A stretch of DNA of 64,000 bases from Methylotenera_A sp049687015 (lineage in GTDB: Bacteria; Pseudomonadota; Gammaproteobacteria; Burkholderiales; Methylophilaceae): positions 1-64,000 of the forward strand of contig JBAVIP010000078.1 in assembly GCA_049687015.1 (NCBI GenBank), in the 5' to 3' direction. Positions 42,467 through 51,210 of this stretch are shown piece after piece; position 1 is the stretch's first letter, and each line of letters starts with the position of its first letter. The position numbers and the translations under genes are program-made. Below the pieces are notes generated by a model. That model did no database searches and was not told where the DNA came from. It saw nothing but the letters and a program-made list of their open reading frames with translations.

Positions 42467-42964
42467 ATGAAAACAACCAAACTCAAATTATTAGCCGCTA
42501 TAGGGTTATTAACCCTAACAATGGTAGCAACTGCTGCTATGGATGATAAAAAAGAAATGATGAAGGACATGAAAGATGCGGTAGGTGGTGCTTCGATCAA
42601 TTTACCAGTAACACAACTTAAGTATTTTGATACAAAAATTTTCGGAAGTAATAAAAGTGTTGGAACGTTAAAAGCTGCTTCTTCTTATGGCGATTTACAG
42701 CATGGCCAACACGGAACATTTATTAAAATGCCAGCGGGCTTCGTCAGTGATATTCACATTCACACAGGTGAGTACTATGCAGTTGTCATCTCTGGTGTCG
42801 GGGTAAATGGGCTACCAGAAAGCAAAGACATTCCACTTCCAGTTGGTTCATATTGGTCACAAAAAGGTGGAGAGCGCCATGTAACTAAATGCATTTCCCC
42901 TAACGAATGTATCTTTTTCATCAGCCAATCTGTCAAGTTTGACGAAATATTTGATAAAAAATAA
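42467..42964 (+). CDS. Exported cupin-like protein
   Basis: A 165-aa protein with a signal peptide (1-24, ending ATAA). A short charged helix follows (MDDKKEMMKDMKDAVGG). Then comes a cupin-like beta domain with GTFIKMPAGFVSDIHIHTGEYYAVVISG (His-x-His and Glu ligands) and GSYWSQKGGERHVTKC. Two Cys (CISPNEC) may form a disulfide. It is similar in style to DUF4437-type cupins. Predicted periplasmic partner of the cytosolic cupin 59 bases upstream; the operon ends with a terminator. Confidence 0.8.
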   Translation: MKTTKLKLLAAIGLLTLTMVATAAMDDKKEMMKDMKDAVGGASINLPVTQLKYFDTKIFGSNKSVGTLKAASSYGDLQHGQHGTFIKMPAGFVSDIHIHTGEYYAVVISGVGVNGLPESKDIPLPVGSYWSQKGGERHVTKCISPNECIFFISQSVKFDEIFDKK

Positions 42965-42972
42965 ACAAGTGT

Positions 42973-43013
42973 AAGCTGGGTTACGCTTATCAAAAGGCGA
43001 ACCCAGCTTTTAT
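42973..43013 (+). terminator. Rho-independent terminator of the TetR/cupin operon
   Basis: AAGCTGGGTT (42973-42982) and AACCCAGCTT (43000-43009) form a 10-bp stem with a 17-nt loop and a short T-run, starting 8 bases past the stop. Confidence 0.85.
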
Positions 43014-43102
43014 AATTCATGCGCCATATAGTTAACCTAGTAATCCAGTCAACCATTACTTTTATGGCATAATATAATCAGAAATAATTATTTTTAAATC
43101 TT

Positions 43103-43879
43103 ATGTTTAACCATATCAAAGAAGACATCTCTATCGTGTTCGAGCGCGACCCGGCGGCGCGCACGCATTTTGAGATTCTCACCACCTATCCCGGCGTGCA
43201 TGCCTTGATTATGCACCGCTTCAGCCATTGGCTGTGGAAAGCTCGTTTTTATTGGCTTGGGCGATTTTTTTCGCATTTAGGTAGGTTCTTAACCGGCATT
43301 GAAATCCACCCAGGCGCAACCATTGGCAACCGTGTATTCATCGACCACGGCATGGGCGTGGTGATTGGCGAGACCGCAGTGATTGGCGACGATTGCACGC
43401 TGTATCATGGCGTGACTTTAGGCGGCACTTCCTGGAACAAAGGCAAACGCCACCCCACGCTTGAACAAGGCGTGGTAATTGGTGCGGGCGCGAAAGTGCT
43501 GGGGCCGATTACCATTGGCAAAAATGCCAAAATCGGCTCGAACGCCGTGGTGGTAAAAGACGTGCCTGAAAACGCAACGGCGGTGGGTATTCCCGCCCGA
43601 ATTCTGGAGGAAGAAAAATCCAAAAAACGTGAAGACACTGCGAAAAAGATTGGCTTTGCTGCCTATGCGGTTGGTAATGACGAAAATGACCCCATGATTA
43701 AAGCGATTCATTCCTTGCTGGATCATGCAGCCAAGCAGGATGCTGATTTGCAGGCACTTAAAAATCAACTGACACAATTGTCAGACACAAAATCTGATGC
43801 AGAACTGGCCGAAGCGTTTGGCGCCCAAAAAGTCTCTGGTGAGACCCCTGCAAAACCGCGAGCAAAATCTAAAAAATAA
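43103..43879 (+). CDS. cysE: Serine O-acetyltransferase
   Basis: A 258-aa hexapeptide-repeat acetyltransferase making O-acetylserine for cysteine synthesis. The N-terminal helical part (DISIVFERDPAARTHFEIL, HRFSHWLWKARFYWLGRF) is followed by the left-handed beta-helix (EIHPGATIGNRVFIDHGMGVVIGETAVIG, TLGGTSWNKGKRHPTLE, GAGAKVLGPITIG). The C-terminal extension is long and Lys/Ala-rich (about 205-258). It lies directly before iscR, providing cysteine for iron-sulfur cluster assembly, an order typical of betaproteobacteria. Confidence 0.96.
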   Translation: MFNHIKEDISIVFERDPAARTHFEILTTYPGVHALIMHRFSHWLWKARFYWLGRFFSHLGRFLTGIEIHPGATIGNRVFIDHGMGVVIGETAVIGDDCTLYHGVTLGGTSWNKGKRHPTLEQGVVIGAGAKVLGPITIGKNAKIGSNAVVVKDVPENATAVGIPARILEEEKSKKREDTAKKIGFAAYAVGNDENDPMIKAIHSLLDHAAKQDADLQALKNQLTQLSDTKSDAELAEAFGAQKVSGETPAKPRAKSKK

Positions 43880-43900
43880 TCCGTTGAACCAAACCTAATA

Positions 43901-43933
43901 ATAATTGACTAAAACACTAGGTTATTATAGAAT
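43901..43933 (+). promoter_or_regulatory. isc operon promoter with type-1 IscR site
   Basis: The stretch 43901-43925 (starting ATAATTGACTAAAA, ending CTAGGTTAT) fits the type-1 IscR consensus recognised by the holo form. It overlaps TTGACT (43905-43910, -35), with TAGAAT (43928-43933, -10) 17 bp away. The start point near 43940 lies about three bases before the ATG, so the message may be leaderless. Confidence 0.8.
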
Positions 43934-43942
43934 TCACGGATT

Positions 43943-44446
43943 ATGAGACTCACTACCAAAGGCCGTTTTGCTGTTACCGCGATGCTGGATCTCGCTTTAA
44001 ACGAGACCAATGATGGTAACGTAAAGCCCGTCACGCTTGCTGGCATTAGCGAACGGCAAGCTATTTCACTGTCGTACTTAGAGCAGTTATTCAGCCGTTT
44101 GCGTAAGCAGGGCCTAGTGACAAGCGTGCGCGGTCCAGGCGGTGGTTACCGTGTAGCAAAGCCGCACAGCGAGATTTCGATATCCAACATCATTACTGCC
44201 GTAGATGAACTGATTGATGCCACCCAGTGCGGCGGGCAGGAAAACTGCCACGACGAAGGCCGCTGCATGACGCATGAGTTATGGGCATCGCTTAACAGCA
44301 AAATTTTGGATTATTTATCTAGCGTAACGCTGGCAGACCTGGTGGAAAACAAGCGTCAGACTGATGCAGGCAGCATTAGTCAGCTGGTGTTTACGCCGCG
44401 CAGAACTTGTGCAACGCCTGTACCATCTGAGGAAGTGGCCGCTTAA
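43943..44446 (+). CDS. iscR: Iron-sulfur cluster regulator IscR
   Basis: A 167-aa Rrf2-family winged-helix regulator. The N-terminal DNA-binding part is MRLTTKGRFAVTAMLDLAL...GPGGGYRVAKP. The 2Fe-2S ligands are the three Cys in CGGQENCHDEGRC plus the following His in MTHELW, all present. It represses the operon when iron-sulfur demand is met. The start codon abuts the promoter with no ribosome site. Confidence 0.96.
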   Translation: MRLTTKGRFAVTAMLDLALNETNDGNVKPVTLAGISERQAISLSYLEQLFSRLRKQGLVTSVRGPGGGYRVAKPHSEISISNIITAVDELIDATQCGGQENCHDEGRCMTHELWASLNSKILDYLSSVTLADLVENKRQTDAGSISQLVFTPRRTCATPVPSEEVAA

Positions 44447-45592
44447 ATGTCACAAGTTTATTTCGATCACAACAGCACAACAGCTCTCAAAACTGAGGTT
44501 TTGGAGGCAATGCTGCCGTTTCTGGCGAACCAGCACGGCAATGCGACCAGTCGCCACAGTTTTGGTCGCGCCGCACGCGCCGCGGTGGAACATGCGCGGG
44601 AACAAGTCGCCGCAGCCGTTGGTGTGTATGCCACACAAATCGTATTTACTGCCAGCGGCACCGAGGCCAATAATTTTGCGGTGCACGGCATTTGCAGCAA
44701 CTTAGATAAAGGTCAAATTTTAACCAGCGCGATTGAACACCCTTGCGTGTCACGCCCTGCGCTTGCAATGCAAGCATGCGGCTGGAAAGCGCATAGCATT
44801 AAAGTCGATGCGAACTGCAATATCAACATGGCACACTTGGAAAAATTGCTGCTAGCCCCCACAAATCTAGTGTCGGTGATGTTGGCAAATAACGAAACCG
44901 GCGTGATTCAAGATATTGCAAAAGTGGCTGAATTAGCGCGCGAACACAAGGCTTATGTGCATACCGATGCGGTGCAAGCTTTGGGTAAAATCCCTGTCGA
45001 TTTTTTTGCATTAAATGTGCATGCGATGACGATTTCCAGCCACAAAATTGGCGGGCCGCTTGGCGCAGGTGCCCTTGTGCTGGATAAGCGCATTGATATT
45101 CAACCGCTGTTATATGGTGGCGGACAGGAAAAAGGCTTGCGTAGCGGCACAGAAAATGTTGCAGCGATTGTAGGTTTTGGCGTGGCTTGTGAACTGGCCG
45201 TTAAAAACTTAACCGCGTTTGATATGCACACTGAAAACCTGCGTAAACATTTGGAAACTGGCTTAAGTAAACTGAATGCGGTGATTTTTGGACACAATGG
45301 CCTGCGTATTCCTAACACCAGCTTTTTCGCTTTCCCCAATATGGATGGCGAAACGTTAGTAACGGCGCTAGATAAAAAAGGCTTTGCCGTCGCCAGTGGC
45401 TCGGCCTGTTCTTCTGACAGCGACAAACCAAGCCATGTGTTATTGGCAATGGGTGTAGATGAAGACTTGGCACGTGGCGCCGTGCGTGTGAGTTTTGGCA
45501 CCAGCAACACCATGGAGCAAGTGCAGCATTTTTTGACTGCGCTTGAAAGTGAATTGAAAAGATTAAGAAATTTAACCGCCGTCGCGGCATAA
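44447..45592 (+). CDS. NifS-like cysteine desulfurase
   Basis: A 381-aa class V aminotransferase-fold enzyme that removes sulfur from cysteine to form alanine and a persulfide. PLP Lys200 is in SSHKIGGPLG and the mobile-loop catalytic Cys321 is in ASGSACSSDS. All catalytic features are intact. It begins at the base after the iscR stop and is followed 27 bases on by a second, IscS-type desulfurase, of which it is a diverged paralogue. It may supply a different acceptor or act under other conditions. Confidence 0.92.
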   Translation: MSQVYFDHNSTTALKTEVLEAMLPFLANQHGNATSRHSFGRAARAAVEHAREQVAAAVGVYATQIVFTASGTEANNFAVHGICSNLDKGQILTSAIEHPCVSRPALAMQACGWKAHSIKVDANCNINMAHLEKLLLAPTNLVSVMLANNETGVIQDIAKVAELAREHKAYVHTDAVQALGKIPVDFFALNVHAMTISSHKIGGPLGAGALVLDKRIDIQPLLYGGGQEKGLRSGTENVAAIVGFGVACELAVKNLTAFDMHTENLRKHLETGLSKLNAVIFGHNGLRIPNTSFFAFPNMDGETLVTALDKKGFAVASGSACSSDSDKPSHVLLAMGVDEDLARGAVRVSFGTSNTMEQVQHFLTALESELKRLRNLTAVAA

Positions 45593-45619
45593 AAGTTTGG
45601 AAAGTAAAAGTAAAACAAT

Positions 45620-46834
45620 ATGGATAGAAAACCGATTTATTTAGATTACTCAGCCACCACCCCGGTTGACCCGCGCGTGGCAGCGATGATGATTCCGTAT
45701 TTGACGGAACATTTCGGCAACCCTGCGTCACGCAGCCACCCTTATGGCTGGGAGGCAGAGAAAGCAGTAGAAAATGCACGTGAAGAAGTCGCCAAACTGG
45801 TCGGCGCAGATCCGCGTGAAATCGTGTGGACATCTGGCGCAACAGAATCTAACAACCTAGCCATTAAAGGCGCAGCAAATTTTTACGCCAGCACCAAAGG
45901 CAAGCATATCATTACCGTGGCCACTGAGCATAAGGCCGTGATTGACGTGGTACGCGAACTGGAGCGCCAAGGCTTTGAGGCGACGTTTTTAGAACCAGAA
46001 CCGAATGGCTTGGTTGATTTAGCCAAATTCAAAGCCGCGATTCGCCCCGATACGGTATTGGCTTCTGTCATGTTTGTGAATAACGAAATCGGTGTGATTC
46101 AGGACATTGAAGCAATCGGCAATATCTGCCGCGAAAACAACGTGATTTTTCATGTAGATGCTGCACAAGCCACCGGCAAGGTAAAGATTGATTTAGAAAC
46201 ATTGCCAGTGGATTTAATGAGCTTCAGCGCCCATAAAACTTACGGTCCAAAAGGCGTTGGTGCTTTATATGTACGCCGTAAGCCGCGCATTCGTATCGAG
46301 GCGCAGATGCACGGTGGTGGGCACGAGCGCGGCATGCGTTCTGGTACGTTAGCCACGCACCAAATCGTCGGCATGGGCGAGGCTTTCCGTATTGCACGTG
46401 AAGAAATGGAACTGGAAAACGCGCGCATCCGCAAACTTCGCGACCGCTTGCTTGCTGGCTTGCAAACCATTGAAGAAACCTACGTCAATGGCGACCTGGC
46501 GCACCGTGTGCCGCATAACCTGAACATCAGCTTTAACTATGTAGAAGGTGAATCGCTGATTATGGCGGTAAAAGACATTGCCGTTTCCAGCGGCTCAGCC
46601 TGTACTTCCGCCAGCTTGGAGCCAAGCTATGTACTGCGCGCATTGGGCCGTAGCGATGAGCTTGCACACAGCTCAATCCGCTTCTCGCTTGGGCGTTTTA
46701 CTACTGAGGCTGACGTGGATTACACGATAGAACTGATGAAAAGCAAGATTGGCAAATTGAGAGAATTATCTCCGCTTTGGGAGATGTTTAAAGATGGTAT
46801 CGATATTAGTAAAGTACAGTGGGCAGCCCACTAG
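45620..46834 (+). CDS. iscS: Cysteine desulfurase IscS
   Basis: A 404-aa group I desulfurase, the sulfur donor of the Isc system. It matches E. coli IscS position for position at the key sites: PLP Lys206 (SAHKTYGP) and catalytic Cys328 (SSGSACTSASLEP). The C-terminus SPLWEMFKDGIDISKVQW is the IscU-binding end. It lies 12 bases before iscU. Confidence 0.98.
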   Translation: MDRKPIYLDYSATTPVDPRVAAMMIPYLTEHFGNPASRSHPYGWEAEKAVENAREEVAKLVGADPREIVWTSGATESNNLAIKGAANFYASTKGKHIITVATEHKAVIDVVRELERQGFEATFLEPEPNGLVDLAKFKAAIRPDTVLASVMFVNNEIGVIQDIEAIGNICRENNVIFHVDAAQATGKVKIDLETLPVDLMSFSAHKTYGPKGVGALYVRRKPRIRIEAQMHGGGHERGMRSGTLATHQIVGMGEAFRIAREEMELENARIRKLRDRLLAGLQTIEETYVNGDLAHRVPHNLNISFNYVEGESLIMAVKDIAVSSGSACTSASLEPSYVLRALGRSDELAHSSIRFSLGRFTTEADVDYTIELMKSKIGKLRELSPLWEMFKDGIDISKVQWAAH

Positions 46835-46846
46835 AGGAGTAGCAAA

Positions 46847-47251
46847 ATGGCATATTCAGACAAAGTATTAGATCACTATGAAAATCCACGTAACGTGGGC
46901 AGCTTGGACAAAAATGACCCGAATGTAGGTACGGGCATGGTTGGCGCGCCTGCTTGCGGCGATGTGATGAAACTCATGATAAAGGTAAATGATGCTGGCA
47001 TTATTGAAGATGCCAAATTCAAAACCTATGGTTGCGGCTCTGCGATTGCCTCTAGCTCACTCGTCACCGAATGGCTAAAAGGCAAAACTGTGGATGAAGC
47101 TTATGCGATTAAAAACTCTGCGATCGCTGAAGAGCTCGCATTGCCACCAGTGAAAATTCACTGCTCAGTATTGGCAGAAGACGCGATTAAAGCGGCTGTG
47201 GCGGATATTAAAGCGAAACAATTAGCAGCTAAAGAGGCAGCAACTATTTAA
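46847..47251 (+). CDS. iscU: Iron-sulfur cluster scaffold IscU
   Basis: A 134-aa scaffold on which 2Fe-2S and 4Fe-4S clusters form. The ligands Cys37 (GAPACGD), Cys63 (YGCGSA) and Cys106 (with His105) are present, as are Asp39 and the HscA-recognition motif LPPVK at 99-103. GGAG precedes the ATG. Confidence 0.98.
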   Translation: MAYSDKVLDHYENPRNVGSLDKNDPNVGTGMVGAPACGDVMKLMIKVNDAGIIEDAKFKTYGCGSAIASSSLVTEWLKGKTVDEAYAIKNSAIAEELALPPVKIHCSVLAEDAIKAAVADIKAKQLAAKEAATI

Positions 47252-47252
47252 A

Positions 47253-47278
47253 TTATTCCTGCATACGCTGGGATGACG
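47253..47278. repeat. Degenerate short palindromic repeat
   Basis: ATTCCTGCATACGCTGGGAT followed by GACGAA lies in the iscU-iscA spacer. It resembles the widespread ATTCC...GGAATGAC type of small dispersed inverted repeat, with an imperfect right arm. The identification is by appearance only. Confidence 0.35.
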
Positions 47279-47300
47279 AAATTGAGAGTTGATAATTTAT

Positions 47301-47624
47301 ATGGCAATAACACTGACACAAACCGCAGCAAACCGCGTTGAAAAATTCCTCGCCAACCGTGGCAAAGGCATTGGCCTGCGCTTGGGCGTTAAAACCACGG
47401 GCTGTTCTGGCATGGCCTACACGCTTGAGTTTGTGGATGAATTAAATCCGGAAGATCTGGCATTTGAAAGCCACGGCGTAAAAGTGATCGTTGACCCGAA
47501 AAGCCTGGCCTATATTGATGGCACAGAGCTTGACTTCACCAAAGAAGGCTTGAATGAGGGCTTTAAGTTCAACAACCCGAATGTGAAAGATGAGTGTGGG
47601 TGCGGTGAAAGCTTTACGGTGTGA
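47301..47624 (+). CDS. iscA: A-type iron-sulfur carrier IscA
   Basis: A 107-aa A-type carrier. The three invariant cysteines are present: Cys35 (TTGCSG) and Cys99/Cys101 (ECGCGESF). I start at ATG 47301; a TTG at 47289 would add four unconserved residues. Its stop overlaps the hscB start (GTGA). Confidence 0.96.
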   Translation: MAITLTQTAANRVEKFLANRGKGIGLRLGVKTTGCSGMAYTLEFVDELNPEDLAFESHGVKVIVDPKSLAYIDGTELDFTKEGLNEGFKFNNPNVKDECGCGESFTV

Positions 47625-48142
47625 CACAGAATTATTTTGAGCTGTTTGGACTTGAGCCAACATTCAATCTTGACTTGGCTGCATTAGAAAATAATTACCG
47701 CAAAATACAGTCTGAATCGCATCCAGATCGTTTTGTGACCGCCTCAGGCGCTGAAAAACTGCAATCCATGCAAACCGCCACGCTTGCCAACGAAGCCTAC
47801 CAAACGCTAAAAAGTCCAGCCAATCGCGCCAAATATCTGTTGGAGTTACAGGGTATCAATGCAATTGCAGAAACAAACACTGCTATGTCGGCTGAATTTT
47901 TGATGCAGCAGATGGAATGGCGTGAAGCTTTAGAAGATGCAAAAACAGAAAATAATATTAATGCCTTAGAAAGCTTACTGACAGACATGCGGTCTGAAGC
48001 CAAAAATCTCCAGCTTAGTTTAGGCGATTTAGTGGACACAAAAAAAGATTACAAGGCCGCGACTGAAACCGCACGCAAACTGATTTTTATTGATAAAGTG
48101 TGCGCGGATATTAGCAAGGCAATTGAGCAAATAGAGAATTAG
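47621..48142 (+). CDS. hscB: Fe-S assembly co-chaperone HscB
   Basis: A 173-aa J-protein. The N-terminal J domain has NYFELFGLEPTF and HPD at 34-36 in SESHPDRF. The C-terminal three-helix domain (MQQMEWREALEDA) binds IscU. It starts at GTG 47621, overlapping the iscA stop, so the two genes are translationally coupled. It delivers IscU to HscA. Confidence 0.95.
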   Translation: MTQNYFELFGLEPTFNLDLAALENNYRKIQSESHPDRFVTASGAEKLQSMQTATLANEAYQTLKSPANRAKYLLELQGINAIAETNTAMSAEFLMQQMEWREALEDAKTENNINALESLLTDMRSEAKNLQLSLGDLVDTKKDYKAATETARKLIFIDKVCADISKAIEQIEN

Positions 48143-48143
48143 T

Positions 48144-50054
48144 ATGGCATTGTTGCAAATATCAGAACCCGGACAATCCGCTGCACCGCATCAACACAAG
48201 CTGGCGGTGGGGATTGATTTGGGCACAACAAATTCACTGGTTGCTACCGTGCGCAGCAGCATGAGCACCGTGCTGCAAGACGAATATGGGCATGCCCTGC
48301 TGCCCTCTGTAGTGCGCTATTTGCCAAATGGCGAGGTCGTGGTTGGCCACGAAGCGCAGGCGCAGCAAAGCAGCGATCCCGTCAATACCATCGTTTCTGT
48401 CAAACGTTTTATGGGGCGCAGCCTGAATGACATCGCCGACAGGGCGCACATTCCTTACCGCTTTGTAGAAAGCACCGATGCACAATCGGCCAGGTTATTG
48501 CTGATACAAACCCGCGCAGGTCTGAAAAGCCCAGTAGAAATCTCGGCAGAAATACTTAAAACACTGAAAGCGCGTGCCGAGAAATCCCTAGGGGTAAATG
48601 AAGGGCGCGGCGAGTTAGTAGGCGCGGTGATCACAGTACCTGCCTATTTTGACGATGCGCAACGCCAGGCCACCAAAGACGCTGCACGGCTAGCCGGGTT
48701 AAATGTGTTGCGCCTGTTAAACGAACCTACGGCCGCCGCTGTGGCCTATGGCCTGGATAACGCAGCTGAAGGCACATATGTAATCTATGACCTGGGTGGC
48801 GGCACGTTCGATGTTTCCATTCTAAAGCTCACTAAAGGCGTATTTGAAGTGCTCGCCACCAACGGTGATTCGGCTCTCGGCGGCGATGACTTTGACCACC
48901 GCATCTATTGCTGGGTACTGGATAAAATTCGAGAAAACAGCAGCAGTTTTGCCCCGCTTGGCGAACAGGACACGCGTCTCTTACTCACCAAAGCACGGCA
49001 GGCTAAAGAGTGGCTTACCGACAATTTTGAAGCGCAAATCGTCTGTCGCTTGAGTAACGGAACATTGGTAGACGTCACACTCACCGCACCACAGTTTGTT
49101 GAACTTACACAGCATCTTGTCACCAAAACACTCTCCCCCACGCGCAAAGCCATGCGCGATGCTAACCTTACGCCAGAAGAGATCAAAGGCGTGGTGCTGG
49201 TAGGCGGCGCCACACGCATGCCACACATCAGGCACGCCGTGCAGGAATATTTCAAGCAGGAACCTCTGACTAATCTGGACCCTGACAAAGTCGTTGCGCT
49301 GGGCGCGGCGATACAAGCCAACGCACTTGCGGGAAATAGAAGCGATGATGATTTGCTGCTACTGGACGTCACCCCACTCTCACTCGGGCTTGAAACCATG
49401 GGTGGCCTGGTGGAAAAAATCATTCCCCGCAATTCCACATTGCCCATTGCGCGTGCACAGGAGTTCACCACATTTAAAGATGGCCAAACGGCCATGAGCA
49501 TCCACGTATTGCAAGGAGAACGTGAACTGGTAAGCGACTGTCGCTCGCTGGCCCGTTTTGAGTTACGCGGCATCCCGCCCATGGCGGCTGGCGCGGCGCG
49601 CATCCGCGTGACATTTACTGTAGACGCTGATGGCTTGCTAAGCGTTTCAGCCCGCGAAACCACCAGCAATATCGAAGCCAACATTGTCGTCAAGCCAAGT
49701 TACGGGTTAGGCGAAGAACAAATTTTGAATATGCTGCAAAGCAGCTTTAGCGCGGCAGAAAGTGACAAACAGGCACGCGCACTGGCAGAAGCGAAAGTTG
49801 AGGCCGAGAGCCTGCTTACCGCGATCAATGCGGCACTGGAGCGAGATGGCGGCTTATTAAACGCCCGAGAAAAGCAGGACATCATTGCCCAAATGGATGC
49901 CCTGCAAGCCTTACTGCAAGCGGGTGACAGCCATGCTATCCATCAAGCGACTAAAGTGCTGAATTCAGCAACCGAAAGCTTTGCCGCCAAACGCATGGAC
50001 GCTAGCGTTAGCCGAGCGCTGGCTGGTAAAAATATTGACGCAGTAAACTTATAG
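48144..50054 (+). CDS. hscA: Fe-S assembly chaperone HscA
   Basis: A 636-aa specialised Hsp70. ATPase motifs are GIDLGTTNSLVATV, PAYFDDAQRQATKDAA, LNEPTAAAVAYGL, YDLGGGTFDVSIL and GGATRMP. The substrate-binding domain recognises the LPPVK motif of IscU. Length (about 620) and position after hscB match the Isc type rather than DnaK. Confidence 0.97.
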   Translation: MALLQISEPGQSAAPHQHKLAVGIDLGTTNSLVATVRSSMSTVLQDEYGHALLPSVVRYLPNGEVVVGHEAQAQQSSDPVNTIVSVKRFMGRSLNDIADRAHIPYRFVESTDAQSARLLLIQTRAGLKSPVEISAEILKTLKARAEKSLGVNEGRGELVGAVITVPAYFDDAQRQATKDAARLAGLNVLRLLNEPTAAAVAYGLDNAAEGTYVIYDLGGGTFDVSILKLTKGVFEVLATNGDSALGGDDFDHRIYCWVLDKIRENSSSFAPLGEQDTRLLLTKARQAKEWLTDNFEAQIVCRLSNGTLVDVTLTAPQFVELTQHLVTKTLSPTRKAMRDANLTPEEIKGVVLVGGATRMPHIRHAVQEYFKQEPLTNLDPDKVVALGAAIQANALAGNRSDDDLLLLDVTPLSLGLETMGGLVEKIIPRNSTLPIARAQEFTTFKDGQTAMSIHVLQGERELVSDCRSLARFELRGIPPMAAGAARIRVTFTVDADGLLSVSARETTSNIEANIVVKPSYGLGEEQILNMLQSSFSAAESDKQARALAEAKVEAESLLTAINAALERDGGLLNAREKQDIIAQMDALQALLQAGDSHAIHQATKVLNSATESFAAKRMDASVSRALAGKNIDAVNL

Positions 50055-50074
50055 CAACATTAGAGATATAAAAA

Positions 50075-50422
50075 ATGCCACAAATTATTGTATTGCCGCA
50101 CGTAGAACTATGCCCGGAAGGCACAGCGTTTGAGGCAAAAACCGGAAAATCAATCTGTCAGAATCTGCTGGACAATGAAGTTGACATTGACCATGCCTGC
50201 GACCAGGTGTGTGCTTGTACCACCTGCCATGTGATTGTGCGCGAAGGCTATAAGACCCTGAACGAGCCAGAAGAAAAAGAAGAAGACTTGCTCGATAAAG
50301 CATGGGGGCTGGAGCCAAACTCACGACTCTCTTGCCAAGCCATTGTCGGCACCGCAGATTTGGTAATAGAGATTCCCAAATACAGCATCAACATGGCAAA
50401 AGAAGGCCACGCCAAGAAGTAA
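50075..50422 (+). CDS. fdx: 2Fe-2S ferredoxin of the Isc system
   Basis: A 115-aa adrenodoxin-type ferredoxin. Cluster ligands Cys42, Cys48, Cys51 and Cys87 occupy the same positions as in E. coli Fdx (ACDQVCACTTC and LSCQAIVG). It supplies electrons for cluster assembly and ends the isc operon. Confidence 0.97.
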   Translation: MPQIIVLPHVELCPEGTAFEAKTGKSICQNLLDNEVDIDHACDQVCACTTCHVIVREGYKTLNEPEEKEEDLLDKAWGLEPNSRLSCQAIVGTADLVIEIPKYSINMAKEGHAKK

Positions 50423-50443
50423 CGCGCCAGCTTGAACAAAACA

Positions 50444-51082
50444 CTATAGCCTCAGGGTGTCCTGCATAAAATGCACTTCACCAGTTGCCAAGTCGTAAAT
50501 GCCTCCAACAATCCCGATTTGCTTGCTGGTTAACATGTCCTGAATAATGTCGCTGGTGTGAACAATCTCTTCAATCTGCACGCGCACGCTCAACTCACAC
50601 ACCTTGGCCACAAAATCCGCATTCTCAGAATTACGGTTTTCACGTATCGTTTTCTCCAAACGCACAGCAGGCTTAATTAAATTGGTAATCTCACCGATAT
50701 GCCCATCCTTAAAATCATCGCAAGCGGCCTTAACCGCACCACAGCCGGTATGGCCAAGAACGACAATCAGTTTGCTACCCAGGTATTTACAACCAAACTC
50801 CAGGCTGCCAATGGCTTTGTCTGATGCGATATTACCCGCCAGGCGCACGCTGAATACATCTCCCAGTGCCTGATCAAACACCATCTCAACCGGCGCGCGC
50901 GAATCGCTGCAACTCAACATGGAAACAAACGGATGCTGCCTTTCCTTGGTCATCATCACCAGATTATGCAAATCTTTATTGGCTGTTAAGTTGTTGGCAA
51001 AGCGGTGGTTGCCTTCAACAAGAATATCCAGCGCCTCTTGTGGAGACATTTTGTCGCGGTCTAAAAGCGGGTGTTTATACAT
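50444..51082 (-). CDS. can: Beta-class carbonic anhydrase
   Basis: A 212-aa zinc enzyme interconverting CO2 and bicarbonate. Zinc ligands are Cys58 (CSDSRAP, with the Asp60/Arg62 dyad), His111 and Cys114 (HTGCGAV). The domain is complete and there is no signal peptide, so it is cytosolic. Its 3' end faces fdx. Confidence 0.95.
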   Translation of the reverse strand: MYKHPLLDRDKMSPQEALDILVEGNHRFANNLTANKDLHNLVMMTKERQHPFVSMLSCSDSRAPVEMVFDQALGDVFSVRLAGNIASDKAIGSLEFGCKYLGSKLIVVLGHTGCGAVKAACDDFKDGHIGEITNLIKPAVRLEKTIRENRNSENADFVAKVCELSVRVQIEEIVHTSDIIQDMLTSKQIGIVGGIYDLATGEVHFMQDTLRL

Positions 51083-51162
51083 GCTTGATTCCTGTAAAAC
51101 AATCAGTAAGAATTATACCTGATGGTCATGCTCTATAGCGCTGCCAAACTTTCACAAAACAA

Positions 51163-51186
51163 AAAAGCCCGCTTACGCGGGCTTTT
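51163..51186. terminator. Symmetrical terminator between can promoter and porin
   Basis: AAAAGCCCGC and GCGGGCTTTT form a 10-bp stem with a TTAC loop and A/T runs on both sides. It ends transcription of the porin gene on the minus strand, 25 bases past its stop. Confidence 0.9.
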
Positions 51187-51210
51187 ACAATGACAACGAT
51201 AAATCTTAAA

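Noticed and set aside
48905..49693. Long open frame (262 codons) on the minus strand inside hscA
   Set aside because: It is fully antisense to a certain gene, is Ser/Arg-rich as expected of a shadow frame, and has no ribosome site or family motif.
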